Shown here in pieces: positions 8,488 through 17,263 of a stretch of 64,000 nt of DNA. The notes below the pieces were generated by a model, which was not told where the DNA came from, searched no databases, and saw only the letters and a list, made by a program, of their open reading frames with translations. The translations under genes were made by a program, and so were the position numbers. Position 1 is the stretch's first letter. Every line of letters begins with the position of its first letter. The DNA is from Pseudomonas sp. PD9R (GTDB lineage: Bacteria; Pseudomonadota; Gammaproteobacteria; Pseudomonadales; Pseudomonadaceae), in assembly GCF_019200975.1 (NCBI RefSeq), contig NZ_JAHTMR010000006.1:186001-250000 (forward strand). Reading direction: 5' to 3'.

Positions 8488-9726
8488 TCAGACCGTCGCC
8501 TCTTCCTTCGGCACATGCATACGATCGCGATTGGCCAGGCTCGGGAACAGTTTGATCCAGGTTCCGGTTACCACCAGCGTGCCGATCCCACCCATGACCA
8601 CTGCTGGCACGGTGCCAAACCAGTGGGCCGTGAGGCCGGATTCGAATTCGCCTAGCTGATTCGAAGCGCCGATGAACAGACCATTCACGGCGCTGACCCG
8701 GCCGCGCATTTCGTCAGGGGTTTCCAGTTGCACGAATGATGCGCGGATCACCATGCTGATCATGTCTGCCGCGCCCAACACCACCAGCACCGCCAGCGAG
8801 AACCAGAACGAGGTCGACAGGCCGAAGGCGATGGTCGCGACACCGAAAACACCCACCGCCGTGAACATCACTCGCCCGACGTTGCGCTCCACGGCAAACC
8901 GCGCCAAAAACAGCGACATCAGCAGCGCACCCACCGCCGGTGCCGAGCGCAGCAGGCCCAGCCCCCACGGGCCGGTGAGCAGAATGTCCTTGGCGAATAC
9001 CGGCAGCAACGCTGTCGCGCCACCCAGCAATACGGCGAACAGGTCCAGGGAGATCGCACCGAGAATGTCCGGGCGACTGCGAATGAAGCGAATACCCGCC
9101 AACAGCGAGTCCAGGGTGGCCTTGCCCTTGTTCAGTGGCGTTTGTCGCGCGGGCAGGTTGAGCATCAGCGTGCAGGCGATGATGTAGAGGATCACGGTCG
9201 GACCATAAACCCAGACGCTACCGAAGGCATAAAGCAAGCCACCGAGGGCCGGAGCGACGATGGTCGCCGATTGCTGGGCCGACTGCGCAGCGGCAACGGC
9301 CCGGGGAAACAGGGTGCTGGGAACAATGCTTGGTAGCAGGGCCTGGGTGGTCGGCATCTCGAAGGAACGGGCGGCGCCGAGCAGGAACGCGAGGATGAAG
9401 ATCATTTCCCGGGTGACGTGATCGGTCGCGCTACCAATAGCCAGCGACAAGGCGATTAGCGCTTGCAGGGATTGGCAGATTGCCGCGACCTTGCGCCGGT
9501 CGTAGCGGTCCGCGACGTGCCCGGTGTGCAGCATGAACAGCACGCGCGGGGCGAACTCCACCAGCCCGACCAAACCCAGGTCAAGCACGTTACCGGTCAG
9601 TTGGTACAGGTTCCAGCCAATCGCCACCGTGAGCATCTGAAACCCGCTCGCAGTAAAAACCCGGGCCAGCCAGAACGCGAGGAAAGGGCGGTGATGACGT
9701 AACAGCAAGGGCTCTTGGCTGGGCAT
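8488..9726 (-). CDS. MFS exporter, EntS-like
   Basis: 412 residues with about 12 membrane helices. The loop GHVADRYDRRKVAAI is the MFS motif between helices 2 and 3. MRGRVSAVNGLFIGASNQLGEFESG is characteristic of the MFS_3/EntS-like branch, which exports siderophores or drugs. No siderophore gene lies nearby, so the substrate is unknown. It is a single gene, followed in the opposite direction by an untranslated REP-containing region before cioA. Confidence 0.85.
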   Translation of the reverse strand: MPSQEPLLLRHHRPFLAFWLARVFTASGFQMLTVAIGWNLYQLTGNVLDLGLVGLVEFAPRVLFMLHTGHVADRYDRRKVAAICQSLQALIALSLAIGSATDHVTREMIFILAFLLGAARSFEMPTTQALLPSIVPSTLFPRAVAAAQSAQQSATIVAPALGGLLYAFGSVWVYGPTVILYIIACTLMLNLPARQTPLNKGKATLDSLLAGIRFIRSRPDILGAISLDLFAVLLGGATALLPVFAKDILLTGPWGLGLLRSAPAVGALLMSLFLARFAVERNVGRVMFTAVGVFGVATIAFGLSTSFWFSLAVLVVLGAADMISMVIRASFVQLETPDEMRGRVSAVNGLFIGASNQLGEFESGLTAHWFGTVPAVVMGGIGTLVVTGTWIKLFPSLANRDRMHVPKEEATV

Positions 9727-9840
9727 TTGAAGGCAGATCTGGGGGAGGGGAAGGGCGAGATTATCACCAAGCTGTAACAGGAAGTTGCCATGACAAAAAA
9801 TTTAGTTAGCCAGACATCGATATTCTGAGCCCTGCAATTC

Positions 9841-9936
9841 CCTGTAGGAGCGAGCCTGCTTGCGATTGCAGTGTGACATCCACCGATGATGTTGACTGAC
9901 CCTCCGCTATCGCGAGCAGGTTCGCGCCTACAGGGA
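9841..9936. repeat. REP inverted repeat, TGTAGGAGCGAGC type
   Basis: The left arm CTGTAGGAGCGAGCCTGCTTGCGAT and the imperfect right arm ATCGCGAGCAGGTTCGCGCCTACAG are separated by about 45 bp. It lies between the MFS gene and the cioAB promoter. Longest stretches of these arms are shared with the elements at 12644, 52359 and 53621. Confidence 0.85.
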
Positions 9937-10024
9937 TAGTGTTGATGCCCTATGAGGCAACTTGTCACGCGGCAAAAGACCACGCGGTTCAACCTCGCAA
10001 ATGGGACTACTCTTTCAACGTTGA

Positions 10025-10038
10025 TTGATCCAGATCAA
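10025..10038. promoter_or_regulatory. ANR/FNR box upstream of cioAB
   Basis: TTGAT-CCAG-ATCAA is a perfect match to the FNR/ANR consensus TTGATNNNNATCAA, placed about 154 bp before the cioA start. ANR is known to repress cioAB in P. aeruginosa at low oxygen, which fits an operator here. Confidence 0.75.
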
Positions 10039-10191
10039 AACCCTCAAAAGGAATTGATCCGGTGGCCAGACTCCCTGAGTTGTGATGCCGGTAAAAAAAA
10101 GAACGAATTCGAATTCGCCGCACTCCATACCGTGGGAACCGTGGATGCAGGCTCCCAGCCAGCAGCCGTACTACCTGACAGAGGAAGACTT

Positions 10192-11613
10192 ATGTTCGGT
10201 TTAGAGGCACTTGATCTCGCCCGAATTCAGTTCGCGTTTACCATCTCGTTTCACATCCTGTTTCCCGCCATCACCATTGGCCTGGCGAGTTACCTCGCGG
10301 TACTCGAAGGTCTTTGGCTGAAAACCCATAACGACACCTACCGCGACCTGTACCACTTCTGGTCGAAGATCTTTGCCGTCAACTTCGGCATGGGCGTGGT
10401 CTCGGGGTTGGTGATGGCCTATCAGTTCGGCACCAACTGGAGCCGTTTCTCCGACTTCGCCGGTTCCGTGACCGGGCCGCTGCTGACGTATGAAGTGCTG
10501 ACGGCATTCTTCCTTGAGGCCGGTTTCCTCGGCGTCATGCTGTTTGGCTGGAACAAGGTCGGACGCGGCCTGCACTTTTTCGCCACGGTCATGGTGGCCA
10601 TCGGCACGCTGATTTCGACCTTCTGGATTCTCGCCTCCAACAGCTGGATGCAGACCCCGCAAGGTTTCGAAATCATCAATGGCCAGGTCATTCCGACCGA
10701 CTGGCTGGCCGTGATCTTCAACCCGTCGTTCCCGTACCGCCTGATGCACATGGCGACGGCGGCGTTCGTCGCAACGGCGTTCTTCGTCGGTTCCTCGGCG
10801 GCCTGGCACTTGCTGCGCGGCAAGGACAACCCGGCAATCCGCACCATGCTCTCGATGGCCATGTGGATGGCGTTGATCGTGGCGCCGATTCAAGCGGTCA
10901 TCGGCGATTTCCACGGCCTCAACACCCTTGAGCATCAACCCGCGAAAATCGCTGCGATCGAGGGCCACTGGGAAAACAAGGGTAACGAGGCGACACCGCT
11001 GATCCTGTTCGGCTGGCCGGACATGAAGGAAGAGAGGACCAAATTCGCCGTAGAAATTCCCTATCTGGGCAGCCTGATCCTGACCCACTCGCTGGACAAG
11101 CAGGTGCCGGCACTCAAGGAATTCCCGCCTGAAGACCGGCCGAATTCGACCATTGTGTTCTGGTCATTTCGGGTCATGGTCGGTCTGGGCTTTTTGATGA
11201 TCTTCACCGGTTTGTGGAGCCTGTGGCTGCGTAAACGCGACAAGCTGTATACGTCGCGACCGTTCTTGTACCTGGCATTGTGGATGGGGCCGTCCGGCCT
11301 GATCGCGATCCTCGCCGGTTGGTTCACCACGGAAATTGGTCGTCAGCCGTGGGTGGTCTACGGGCTGATGCGCACGGCGGACGCGTCCTCCAACCACAGT
11401 TTCGTGCAGATGAGCATCACCCTCATCCTGTTCGTCGTGGTGTATTTCGCGCTGTTCGGTGCCGGCCTGGGCTACATGATGCGCCTGGTGCGCAAAGGGC
11501 CGAAGATCGACGAAGGCAAGGAAACCAACGACGGTGGGCCTGGCCAGCAACGCACGCCGGCGCGTCCGCTGTCCGCGGCCGAAGACGACCACAGCCTGAC
11601 CAAGGAGATTTGA
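10192..11613 (+). CDS. cioA: Cyanide-insensitive terminal oxidase subunit I
   Basis: 473 residues of the cytochrome bd quinol oxidase subunit I family. It oxidises ubiquinol and reduces oxygen in the inner membrane. His21 (TISFHILFPAITIG) and the His in PYRLMHMATAAF match the haem ligands. The GWFTTEIGRQPWVVYGLMRT segment and the short quinol loop are typical of the CIO subgroup, which tolerates cyanide. The frame is open upstream to 9952, but ATG 10192, with GAGGAA before it, gives the family N-terminus. It forms an operon with cioB (3-bp gap) and is probably ANR-controlled. Confidence 0.95.
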   Translation: MFGLEALDLARIQFAFTISFHILFPAITIGLASYLAVLEGLWLKTHNDTYRDLYHFWSKIFAVNFGMGVVSGLVMAYQFGTNWSRFSDFAGSVTGPLLTYEVLTAFFLEAGFLGVMLFGWNKVGRGLHFFATVMVAIGTLISTFWILASNSWMQTPQGFEIINGQVIPTDWLAVIFNPSFPYRLMHMATAAFVATAFFVGSSAAWHLLRGKDNPAIRTMLSMAMWMALIVAPIQAVIGDFHGLNTLEHQPAKIAAIEGHWENKGNEATPLILFGWPDMKEERTKFAVEIPYLGSLILTHSLDKQVPALKEFPPEDRPNSTIVFWSFRVMVGLGFLMIFTGLWSLWLRKRDKLYTSRPFLYLALWMGPSGLIAILAGWFTTEIGRQPWVVYGLMRTADASSNHSFVQMSITLILFVVVYFALFGAGLGYMMRLVRKGPKIDEGKETNDGGPGQQRTPARPLSAAEDDHSLTKEI

Positions 11614-11616
11614 ATC

Positions 11617-12624
11617 ATGGGTATTGATCTTCCGCTGATCTGGGCCGTGATCATCATCTTCGGCATCATGATGTACGTGGTTATGGACGGTTTCGACCTC
11701 GGGATCGGGATTCTCTTCCCGTTCATCCCGGGCAAGACTGATCGTGACGTAATGATGAACACCGTCGCACCCGTCTGGGACGGCAATGAAACCTGGCTGG
11801 TACTGGGTGGCGCGGCGTTGTTCGGCGCCTTCCCGCTGGCCTATTCGGTGGTGCTCTCGGCGTTGTACCTGCCGCTGATCTTCATGCTGATCGGGCTGAT
11901 TTTTCGTGGCGTCGCCTTCGAGTTTCGCTTCAAGGCCCGGGACGAAAAACGACACCTGTGGGACAAAGCGTTCATCGGTGGTTCGATTGCCGCAACGTTC
12001 TTCCAGGGCGTGGCGTTGGGCGCATTCATCGACGGCTTGCCGGTGGTCAATCGCCAGTTTGCCGGTGGCTCACTGGACTGGCTGACACCGTTCACCCTGT
12101 TCTGCGGCGCTGCGTTGGTGGTGGCTTATGCGCTGCTGGGTTGCACCTGGCTGATCATGAAGACCGAAGGCAAGTTGCAGGAGCAGATGCACGATCTGGC
12201 GCGGCCCCTGGCGTTCGTGTTGCTGGCAGTCATTGGCGTCGTCAGCATCTGGACTCCGCTGGCCCACAACGAGATCGCGGCACGCTGGTTCACATTACCG
12301 AACCTGTTCTGGTTCCTGCCGGTACCGATTCTGGTGCTGGTGACCTTGTACGGTCTGATCCGCGCGGTGGCCCGCAATGCGCACTACACGCCATTCCTGC
12401 TGACGCTGGTGCTGATCTTCCTCGGTTACAGCGGCCTGGGAATCAGCCTGTGGCCGAACATCGTGCCGCCGTCGATCTCGATCTGGGACGCCGCCGCGCC
12501 GCCGCAGAGCCAGGGCTTCATGCTGGTGGGCACGCTGTTCATCATCCCGTTCATCCTTGGGTACACCTTCTGGAGCTACTACGTGTTCCGCGGCAAGGTC
12601 ACCCACGAGGACGGTTACCACTAG
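11617..12624 (+). CDS. cioB: Cyanide-insensitive terminal oxidase subunit II
   Basis: 335 residues with eight or more membrane helices, the CydB-family partner of CioA. The N-terminal MYVVMDGFDLGIGILFPF and the segment MNTVAPVWDGNETWLVLGGAALFGAFPLAY are family signatures. It lacks a haem of its own and stabilises subunit I. It starts right after cioA with a GGAG-type ribosome site inside the cioA tail and is followed by a short REP remnant and a DUF2474-like gene. Confidence 0.95.
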   Translation: MGIDLPLIWAVIIIFGIMMYVVMDGFDLGIGILFPFIPGKTDRDVMMNTVAPVWDGNETWLVLGGAALFGAFPLAYSVVLSALYLPLIFMLIGLIFRGVAFEFRFKARDEKRHLWDKAFIGGSIAATFFQGVALGAFIDGLPVVNRQFAGGSLDWLTPFTLFCGAALVVAYALLGCTWLIMKTEGKLQEQMHDLARPLAFVLLAVIGVVSIWTPLAHNEIAARWFTLPNLFWFLPVPILVLVTLYGLIRAVARNAHYTPFLLTLVLIFLGYSGLGISLWPNIVPPSISIWDAAAPPQSQGFMLVGTLFIIPFILGYTFWSYYVFRGKVTHEDGYH

Positions 12625-12643
12625 TCTCCGCGCCCCGGTTCCG

Positions 12644-12671
12644 TGTAGGAGCGAGCCTGCTCGCGATGGCG
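12644..12671. repeat. Single REP arm (TGTAGGAGCGAGCCTGCTCGCGAT)
   Basis: One unpaired arm of the GAGC-type REP lies in the 85-bp gap between cioB and the DUF2474-like gene. No matching right arm was found nearby, so this looks like a remnant. Confidence 0.75.
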
Positions 12672-12709
12672 TCGGCAGCGGCGCCATTGATCTGAAGGAG
12701 ATCGAAGCA

Positions 12710-12877
12710 ATGAACGGCAAACATTCTTTGCAAGAAATTGAACACGCCGAAAAAAAGCCGCTGTGGCAGCGGCTTGGCTGGTTAGCCCTGATTTGGGTTT
12801 GCAGCGTCGGAACCTTGTTCATTGTGGCCAGCCTGATGCGCATGTTCATGAACGCCGCCGGCCTGACCACTCACTGA
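12710..12877 (+). CDS. DUF2474-like small membrane protein of the CIO operon
   Basis: A 55-residue protein: a charged N-terminus (EIEHAEKKPLWQRLGW), one membrane helix (LALIWVCSVGTLFIVASLMRMF) and a short tail. Small DUF2474 proteins are typically encoded after cioAB/cydAB and may be a third oxidase subunit comparable to CydX. The ATG at 12710 is preceded by AAGGAG at good spacing; the longer frame back to 12557 overlaps cioB and the REP and is not credible. It is followed by a strong terminator, so it is probably the last gene of the operon. Confidence 0.8.
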   Translation: MNGKHSLQEIEHAEKKPLWQRLGWLALIWVCSVGTLFIVASLMRMFMNAAGLTTH

Positions 12878-12918
12878 AAACCTGCATTCCATCCCGTCGC
12901 CTTCAGGCGCCGATTTGT

Positions 12919-12944
12919 AACCCTCCGATGGGAGGGTTTTTTTT
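12919..12944 (+). terminator. Terminator closing the cioAB operon
   Basis: AACCCTCC-GATG-GGAGGG followed by eight T. It lies directly before the convergent rlmG end. Confidence 0.9.
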
Positions 12945-12950
12945 GCCGTG

Positions 12951-14075
12951 TTACTTGCGGGCCTTGAGAATTACGAATTTCGGTGTCGATGCCACTTGCT
13001 CGACGCCACGGAACAACCGCGCGAGTTTGCTGTGGTAACCCAAGTGGCGATTACCAACGATGTACAACGCCCCGCCGACCACCAGCGCTTCCCGGGCTTG
13101 CTGGAACATCCGCCACGCCAGGAAGTCGCCAACGACTTGTTGCTGGTGAAACGGCGGGTTGCACAACACCACGTCCAGTGACTCGGGCTCTTGCCCGGCC
13201 AAACCATCGCCAGCACGTACGGTCACGTCGCGATCACCCAGCGCCCCACGCCAGTTTTCGGCGGCTGATTGCACGGCCATGAACGATTCGTCGACCAGCG
13301 TGTACTGGGCCTCGGGGTTTTGCAGGGCGCTGGCGATGGCCAGTACCCCATTGCCGCAACCGAGGTCAGCAACCCGTGCTGTCCCGAGGTTCTTCGGCAA
13401 GTGCGGCAAAAACGCGCGGGTGCCGATGTCCAGGCCTTCGCGGCAGAACACGTTGGCGTGATTGAGCAGTTCGATAGCCGGCGAGTCGAGCTGATAGCGT
13501 GTCGGGTAAGGAGAGGTGACCGGCGTTTTTGATTCTGCGGTGGCAATCAACAGACGTGCTTTCTTCACTGCCAGCGAAGCCTGAACCGGGCCGATGTAAC
13601 GCCCCAGCAGATCGCCCGCGGCACGCGGCAGGTGTTTGATCATCGCGCCCGCAATGACTTGGGCACCCGGCGCCAGTTGGCCTTGCAGACGAATCAGTTG
13701 TTCTTCGAGCAACGCGAGTGTTTTCGGGACGCGGATCAGCACGCGGTCAAATGGACCGGCAAATACTTGACTTGCGGGTACGTGTGCCACCGCATCAAAC
13801 GCCTGGCCATTACGGACCAGGTTCTTTTCCAGCCCCTGAAGGGCCAGAAATGAATCACCGCTGCTGGTCACGTTGACCTTGCCTGCCAGGCTGGCGGCCA
13901 GTGCGCCAAAGCTGTCGTTTAGCACCAGAACCCGTGTGTCGATCGAAGGCTGCTGTTCGGCCAGATGGTTGAGCAGGTACTCGTCTGCCGCATCAAAAGC
14001 CTGCAGCGGTTCGTTCTGCTGTTCGGGCTGGCGGATCAGGTCGAGGCTGGCGAAAGGTGTTTCGAGCAAAGGCAT
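12951..14075 (-). CDS. rlmG: 23S rRNA (guanine-1835-N2)-methyltransferase
   Basis: 374 residues of the RlmG/RsmC family: a degenerate N-terminal methyltransferase-like domain, then a C-terminal SAM domain with VADLGCGNGVLAIA (motif I) and the catalytic motif VLCNPPFHQQ (motif IV). The start at 14075 gives MPLLETPFASLDLIR; the frame extends 35 residues further but that part is Pro/Thr-rich and unlike the family. RlmG is preferred over RsmC because of the N-terminal LQAFDAADEYLL segment and the length. Confidence 0.88.
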   Translation of the reverse strand: MPLLETPFASLDLIRQPEQQNEPLQAFDAADEYLLNHLAEQQPSIDTRVLVLNDSFGALAASLAGKVNVTSSGDSFLALQGLEKNLVRNGQAFDAVAHVPASQVFAGPFDRVLIRVPKTLALLEEQLIRLQGQLAPGAQVIAGAMIKHLPRAAGDLLGRYIGPVQASLAVKKARLLIATAESKTPVTSPYPTRYQLDSPAIELLNHANVFCREGLDIGTRAFLPHLPKNLGTARVADLGCGNGVLAIASALQNPEAQYTLVDESFMAVQSAAENWRGALGDRDVTVRAGDGLAGQEPESLDVVLCNPPFHQQQVVGDFLAWRMFQQAREALVVGGALYIVGNRHLGYHSKLARLFRGVEQVASTPKFVILKARK

Positions 14076-14240
14076 GGGGCGGGGCTCTGGGTAATCAACG
14101 GGTATCCCGCGGCTCAGGGGCGTTGTAGCGGGCGGGGCCGTCCGAGTGCACTGCGTCGTGGAAAATTCACACGTCATCACTCAGGATGGGACCGCGAATG
14201 GTACGTTTTTTTGAATCGGATTACTCGCAGGTTTTTTGGC

Positions 14241-14972
14241 TCAGCGCATTGCGCCGCTGCTGAGATAGCCGGCCTTGACGGCGGCGATGACGGCGGAAAC
14301 CTTATTACTGACGCCGAGCTTTCGGATCGCTTCCTGCACATGGAAATTGATGGTACGGGCGCTGAGATTGAGAATTCTGGCGCTCTCATAGGCGGTCTTG
14401 CCGTCCGCCGCCAGCTTCAAAACGTCAACTTCCCGTGGTGATAAATGCGGTATGGGAGGTTTGGCAGATGACTTGGGCAGTGTCTGTGCGATCAACCGGT
14501 GCAGGTGTTGCCCAATGAACACGGAGAAACCGAAATTTTCATACAGCTCCCATGCGCTGACTGGGCAATGGCTTCTGGCCAGACTCAAAATGCTGCACAG
14601 ACCGCTCTGTTCGTCATGAACGGCTTGTGACCAGCCGTGCTGCAAGCCTTGTTGCTCAAGTGCATCCCATAACCATGGCGTGTCGCTATAAAGATCTTCA
14701 TCCCAGAGAACCGGCAGCATTGAGTGATTGCAATGCGCTACTACTGGGTCGATTGCGCTGCACTTGTTTTTTTCATACTCGGTGTTCCAGTCAGTCGGGT
14801 AATTGTTGAATCGTACGGTGTGAAACTGCTCGTTTTTTGTCGGATAACTTGTTGAAAAAGCAAAAAATTTAAACCCAATATTTTTCGCGAAACTTAGAGA
14901 TATACGGTAGGCGCTCTCAATTTCAGTCGTGTTGGACAACTGTGTGAGTTGTAGTTCCTTCCATCGTTCCAT
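14241..14972 (-). CDS. Unpaired LuxR-family quorum-sensing-type regulator
   Basis: 243 residues. The N-terminal autoinducer-binding domain keeps the usual acyl-homoserine-lactone contact residues by position: Trp62, Tyr66, Asp75, Pro76, Trp90 and Gly113. The C-terminal LuxR helix-turn-helix spans about residues 177-236 (LSPREVDVLKLAADG, then SARTINFHVQEAIRKL). No luxI-type synthase occurs in the window, so it is a LuxR solo. It is divergent from fpr across a 312-bp spacer. Whether it binds AHLs, plant compounds or other ligands is open. Confidence 0.88.
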   Translation of the reverse strand: MERWKELQLTQLSNTTEIESAYRISLSFAKNIGFKFFAFSTSYPTKNEQFHTVRFNNYPTDWNTEYEKNKCSAIDPVVAHCNHSMLPVLWDEDLYSDTPWLWDALEQQGLQHGWSQAVHDEQSGLCSILSLARSHCPVSAWELYENFGFSVFIGQHLHRLIAQTLPKSSAKPPIPHLSPREVDVLKLAADGKTAYESARILNLSARTINFHVQEAIRKLGVSNKVSAVIAAVKAGYLSSGAMR

Positions 14973-15126
14973 GATCGGCTCCCTACATTAGGTTGGAATT
15001 GGCGTTTGGATCCAATGGATCGGCGCGATTTGGAGTGTAGGATAATTCTTATATTCGTGTTGAGACTTTTTTGGTTTGCTGGCGTTAAATTAAACATATG
15101 TCTGGTTCTTAAGGGTTGTTTGTATG

Positions 15127-15142
15127 TTGATATTAATATCAA
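15127..15142. promoter_or_regulatory. Perfect 16-bp palindrome between luxR-type gene and fpr
   Basis: TTGATATTAATATCAA is fully self-complementary and sits about 140 bp before fpr and 155 bp before the LuxR gene. It resembles two FNR half-sites, but the spacing is 6 rather than 4, so it is not a standard ANR box. It is a candidate site for an unidentified regulator. Confidence 0.4.
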
Positions 15143-15284
15143 TGCTTTCTGCTTAACCAAGTAGTTAGCTGGGGCTTTGATATAAGTGAGAATAAGACTG
15201 CTTGCCTAAAAGACACTACAAAACACCGGTGTTTGTGGCGCCTGCTTTGCGAGACACTGCGCCTATCTGTTGATGGAGCCCCCC

Positions 15285-16061
15285 ATGACCGCCAGTGAAG
15301 AAAAATATACTCGCCAGACGTTGCTCGACGTTCAACGGTTGACCCCGAACCTGTTTACCCTGCGCGCCACCAGGGACTCGGGGTTTCGATTTCGTGCAGG
15401 GCAGTTTGCCCGGCTGGGCGTAACCAAAGCGGATGGCAGCACGGTCTGGCGCGCTTACTCCATGGTGTCTTCGCCCTTCGATGAGTTCCTTGAATTCTTT
15501 TCCATCGTCGTACCGGGAGGAGAGTTCACCAGCGAGCTCTGTCGACTGGGCGTTGGCGATACGCTGCTGGTAGACCGCCAGGCCTTCGGGTACCTGACGC
15601 TCGACCGTTTCGTAGACGGGCGGGACCTGTGGTTGTTATCCACCGGCACGGGGCTGGCACCGTTTCTGTCGATCCTGCAGGACTTTGAGGTGTGGGAAAA
15701 ATTTGAACGAATCATCCTGGTTTACAGCGTTCGCGAGTCAAAGGAGCTGGCTTATCAGGAGTTGATCGCCGGACTGGCACAGCGCGAGTATCTGACGGAG
15801 TACGCGCACAAGTTGCAGCTCATTAATACGGTGACTCGCGAGCAGCATCCTGGCGCCCTGAAAGGGCGGATCACCACGCTGATCGAAAATGGCGAGCTGG
15901 AGCGCGCTGCGGGAGTGGCGCTGACGCCCGAACACTCGCGAGTCATGCTTTGCGGCAACCCGCAGATGATTGATGACACGCGCAAATTGCTCAAGCAACG
16001 CGACATGCACTTGAGCCTCAGCCGACGGCCCGGTCAGGTGGCAGTGGAAAATTTCTGGTAG
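15285..16061 (+). CDS. fpr: Ferredoxin-NADP+ reductase
   Basis: 258 residues, the normal bacterial FPR length. It shuttles electrons between NADPH and ferredoxin or flavodoxin. The FAD site RAYSMVSSP (RxYS) is at about residues 50-58, the NADP site STGTGLAPFLSIL near residue 115, and the C-terminal VAVENFW carries the stacking aromatic residue. The ATG at 15285 has GGAG before it; two further ATGs just upstream in frame lack one. It is a single gene ending at a strong hairpin and faces mscL. Confidence 0.94.
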   Translation: MTASEEKYTRQTLLDVQRLTPNLFTLRATRDSGFRFRAGQFARLGVTKADGSTVWRAYSMVSSPFDEFLEFFSIVVPGGEFTSELCRLGVGDTLLVDRQAFGYLTLDRFVDGRDLWLLSTGTGLAPFLSILQDFEVWEKFERIILVYSVRESKELAYQELIAGLAQREYLTEYAHKLQLINTVTREQHPGALKGRITTLIENGELERAAGVALTPEHSRVMLCGNPQMIDDTRKLLKQRDMHLSLSRRPGQVAVENFW

Positions 16062-16065
16062 AAAA

Positions 16066-16091
16066 AACGGCGCCTCAAGGGCGCCGTTTTT
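16066..16091 (+). terminator. Terminator between fpr and mscL
   Basis: AACGGCGCC-TCAAG-GGCGCCGTT with T-runs on both strands, so it can serve both convergent genes. Confidence 0.88.
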
Positions 16092-16106
16092 GTGCAGCTA
16101 AAGCAT

Positions 16107-16520
16107 TCAAGGCCGGTTGTTCTGGGCCTTCAGCAGGTCGCGGATCTCGCCCAGCAACTCTTCTTCCTTGGTCGGAACTGGCGGCAGTGTAGGGGCGACG
16201 GCTTCTTCGCGTTTCAGGCGATTGATGGCTTTGACGCCCATGAAGATCGCGAAGGCGACGATGATGAAGTCGATCATGCTCTGGATGAATTTACCGTACG
16301 CCAGCACGACCGCCGGGACATTGCCGTCAGCGGCCTTGAGCGTGATGGCCAGGTCACTGAAGTCCACTCCGCCGATCAGCAGCCCGATGGGGGGCATGAC
16401 CACATCACCGACAAACGACGAAACGATCTTGCCGAACGCGGCGCCAATGATGATCCCGACGGCCATGTCGACCACATTGCCTTTGACCGCGAAGGCCTTG
16501 AACTCACTTAGCACGCCCAT
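16107..16520 (-). CDS. mscL: Large-conductance mechanosensitive channel
   Basis: 137 residues. MscL forms a homopentameric inner-membrane channel that opens under hypo-osmotic stress. Visible are the N-terminal amphipathic helix [15 protein letters not shown], the pore helix [21 protein letters not shown], a second helix [22 protein letters not shown], and the C-terminal charged bundle [14 protein letters not shown]. It is a single gene, convergent with fpr. Confidence 0.96.
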   Translation of the reverse strand: MGVLSEFKAFAVKGNVVDMAVGIIIGAAFGKIVSSFVGDVVMPPIGLLIGGVDFSDLAITLKAADGNVPAVVLAYGKFIQSMIDFIIVAFAIFMGVKAINRLKREEAVAPTLPPVPTKEEELLGEIRDLLKAQNNRP

Positions 16521-17263
16521 AGGTTATTTCCTTGTTACAGATGAGGTTGGTGAACGCAGTGTAAATCAGCAAGGTGCATCCTGCTCGACACAACTGCTTA
16601 CGGCGCTTGCCTGTAGTCGACCAGAGCAAGGTAGAAAAGTTTGCAGGACATTGAATGCTTTGGGCTTTCGATCATTTTGCGATCGTCGCCATAGGTGCTT
16701 TTAGCTGCTCCGGCGGTACTGTCCTGGTCGCAAATGAGCAGCCTCCGCGATTCGCCTTGATGATATCGATGACAATCCCGATTCGAAAAGAGCTAACACT
16801 CTATAAAGGCTTATAAGCATGTAGCCACTCGCGGACAGTCCGGAGAAATTTTGTCTGCCGAACAGTTGTAAATTTTAATTTAGTATTAAGATCGGATCGA
16901 ATGCGGTTGTTCTGGTTTTGATTGAGGGTGCTTTTCAATATTAACTTATACATTTTGTTCGTATGCTGTTAGGGGGTGTACAAGTTTTGTAGCGGGGTGG
17001 CTTGGTTTCTTTGAACTTTACGCAGTGAAAACTTAGACAATTTTATCTGAATGGTAAAAGTACAGATGTCATCCAAAGCTTAAGTCGTTAGCTGTCGTTG
17101 TTTAATTGGTAAAGTTTCTTGTTATATAGATGAAGCCGTTTTTGATTCTCCCACTCAACACCTGCTGCTTCTTAAGCCCGGAGAAGAGCTGCATGCCAGG
17201 ACAACCGCTCGCGCTGATCCGGCTCACCTGAGCTATCATCGCGTTTTTTTGTCGGGGGTTCAG
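16521..17263. other. 743-bp non-coding gap, AT-rich in its second half
   Basis: No plausible coding frame, REP element or strong terminator was seen. From about 16790 to 17150 the base composition drops well below that of the neighbours. It must contain the promoters of mscL and radA, which diverge here. The space could hold a small RNA gene, but no recognisable family or clear terminator supports that. Confidence 0.5.

Noticed and set aside
15127-15142. Palindrome read as an ANR box
   Set aside because: The half-sites TTGAT and ATCAA are 6 bp apart instead of 4, which does not fit ANR.
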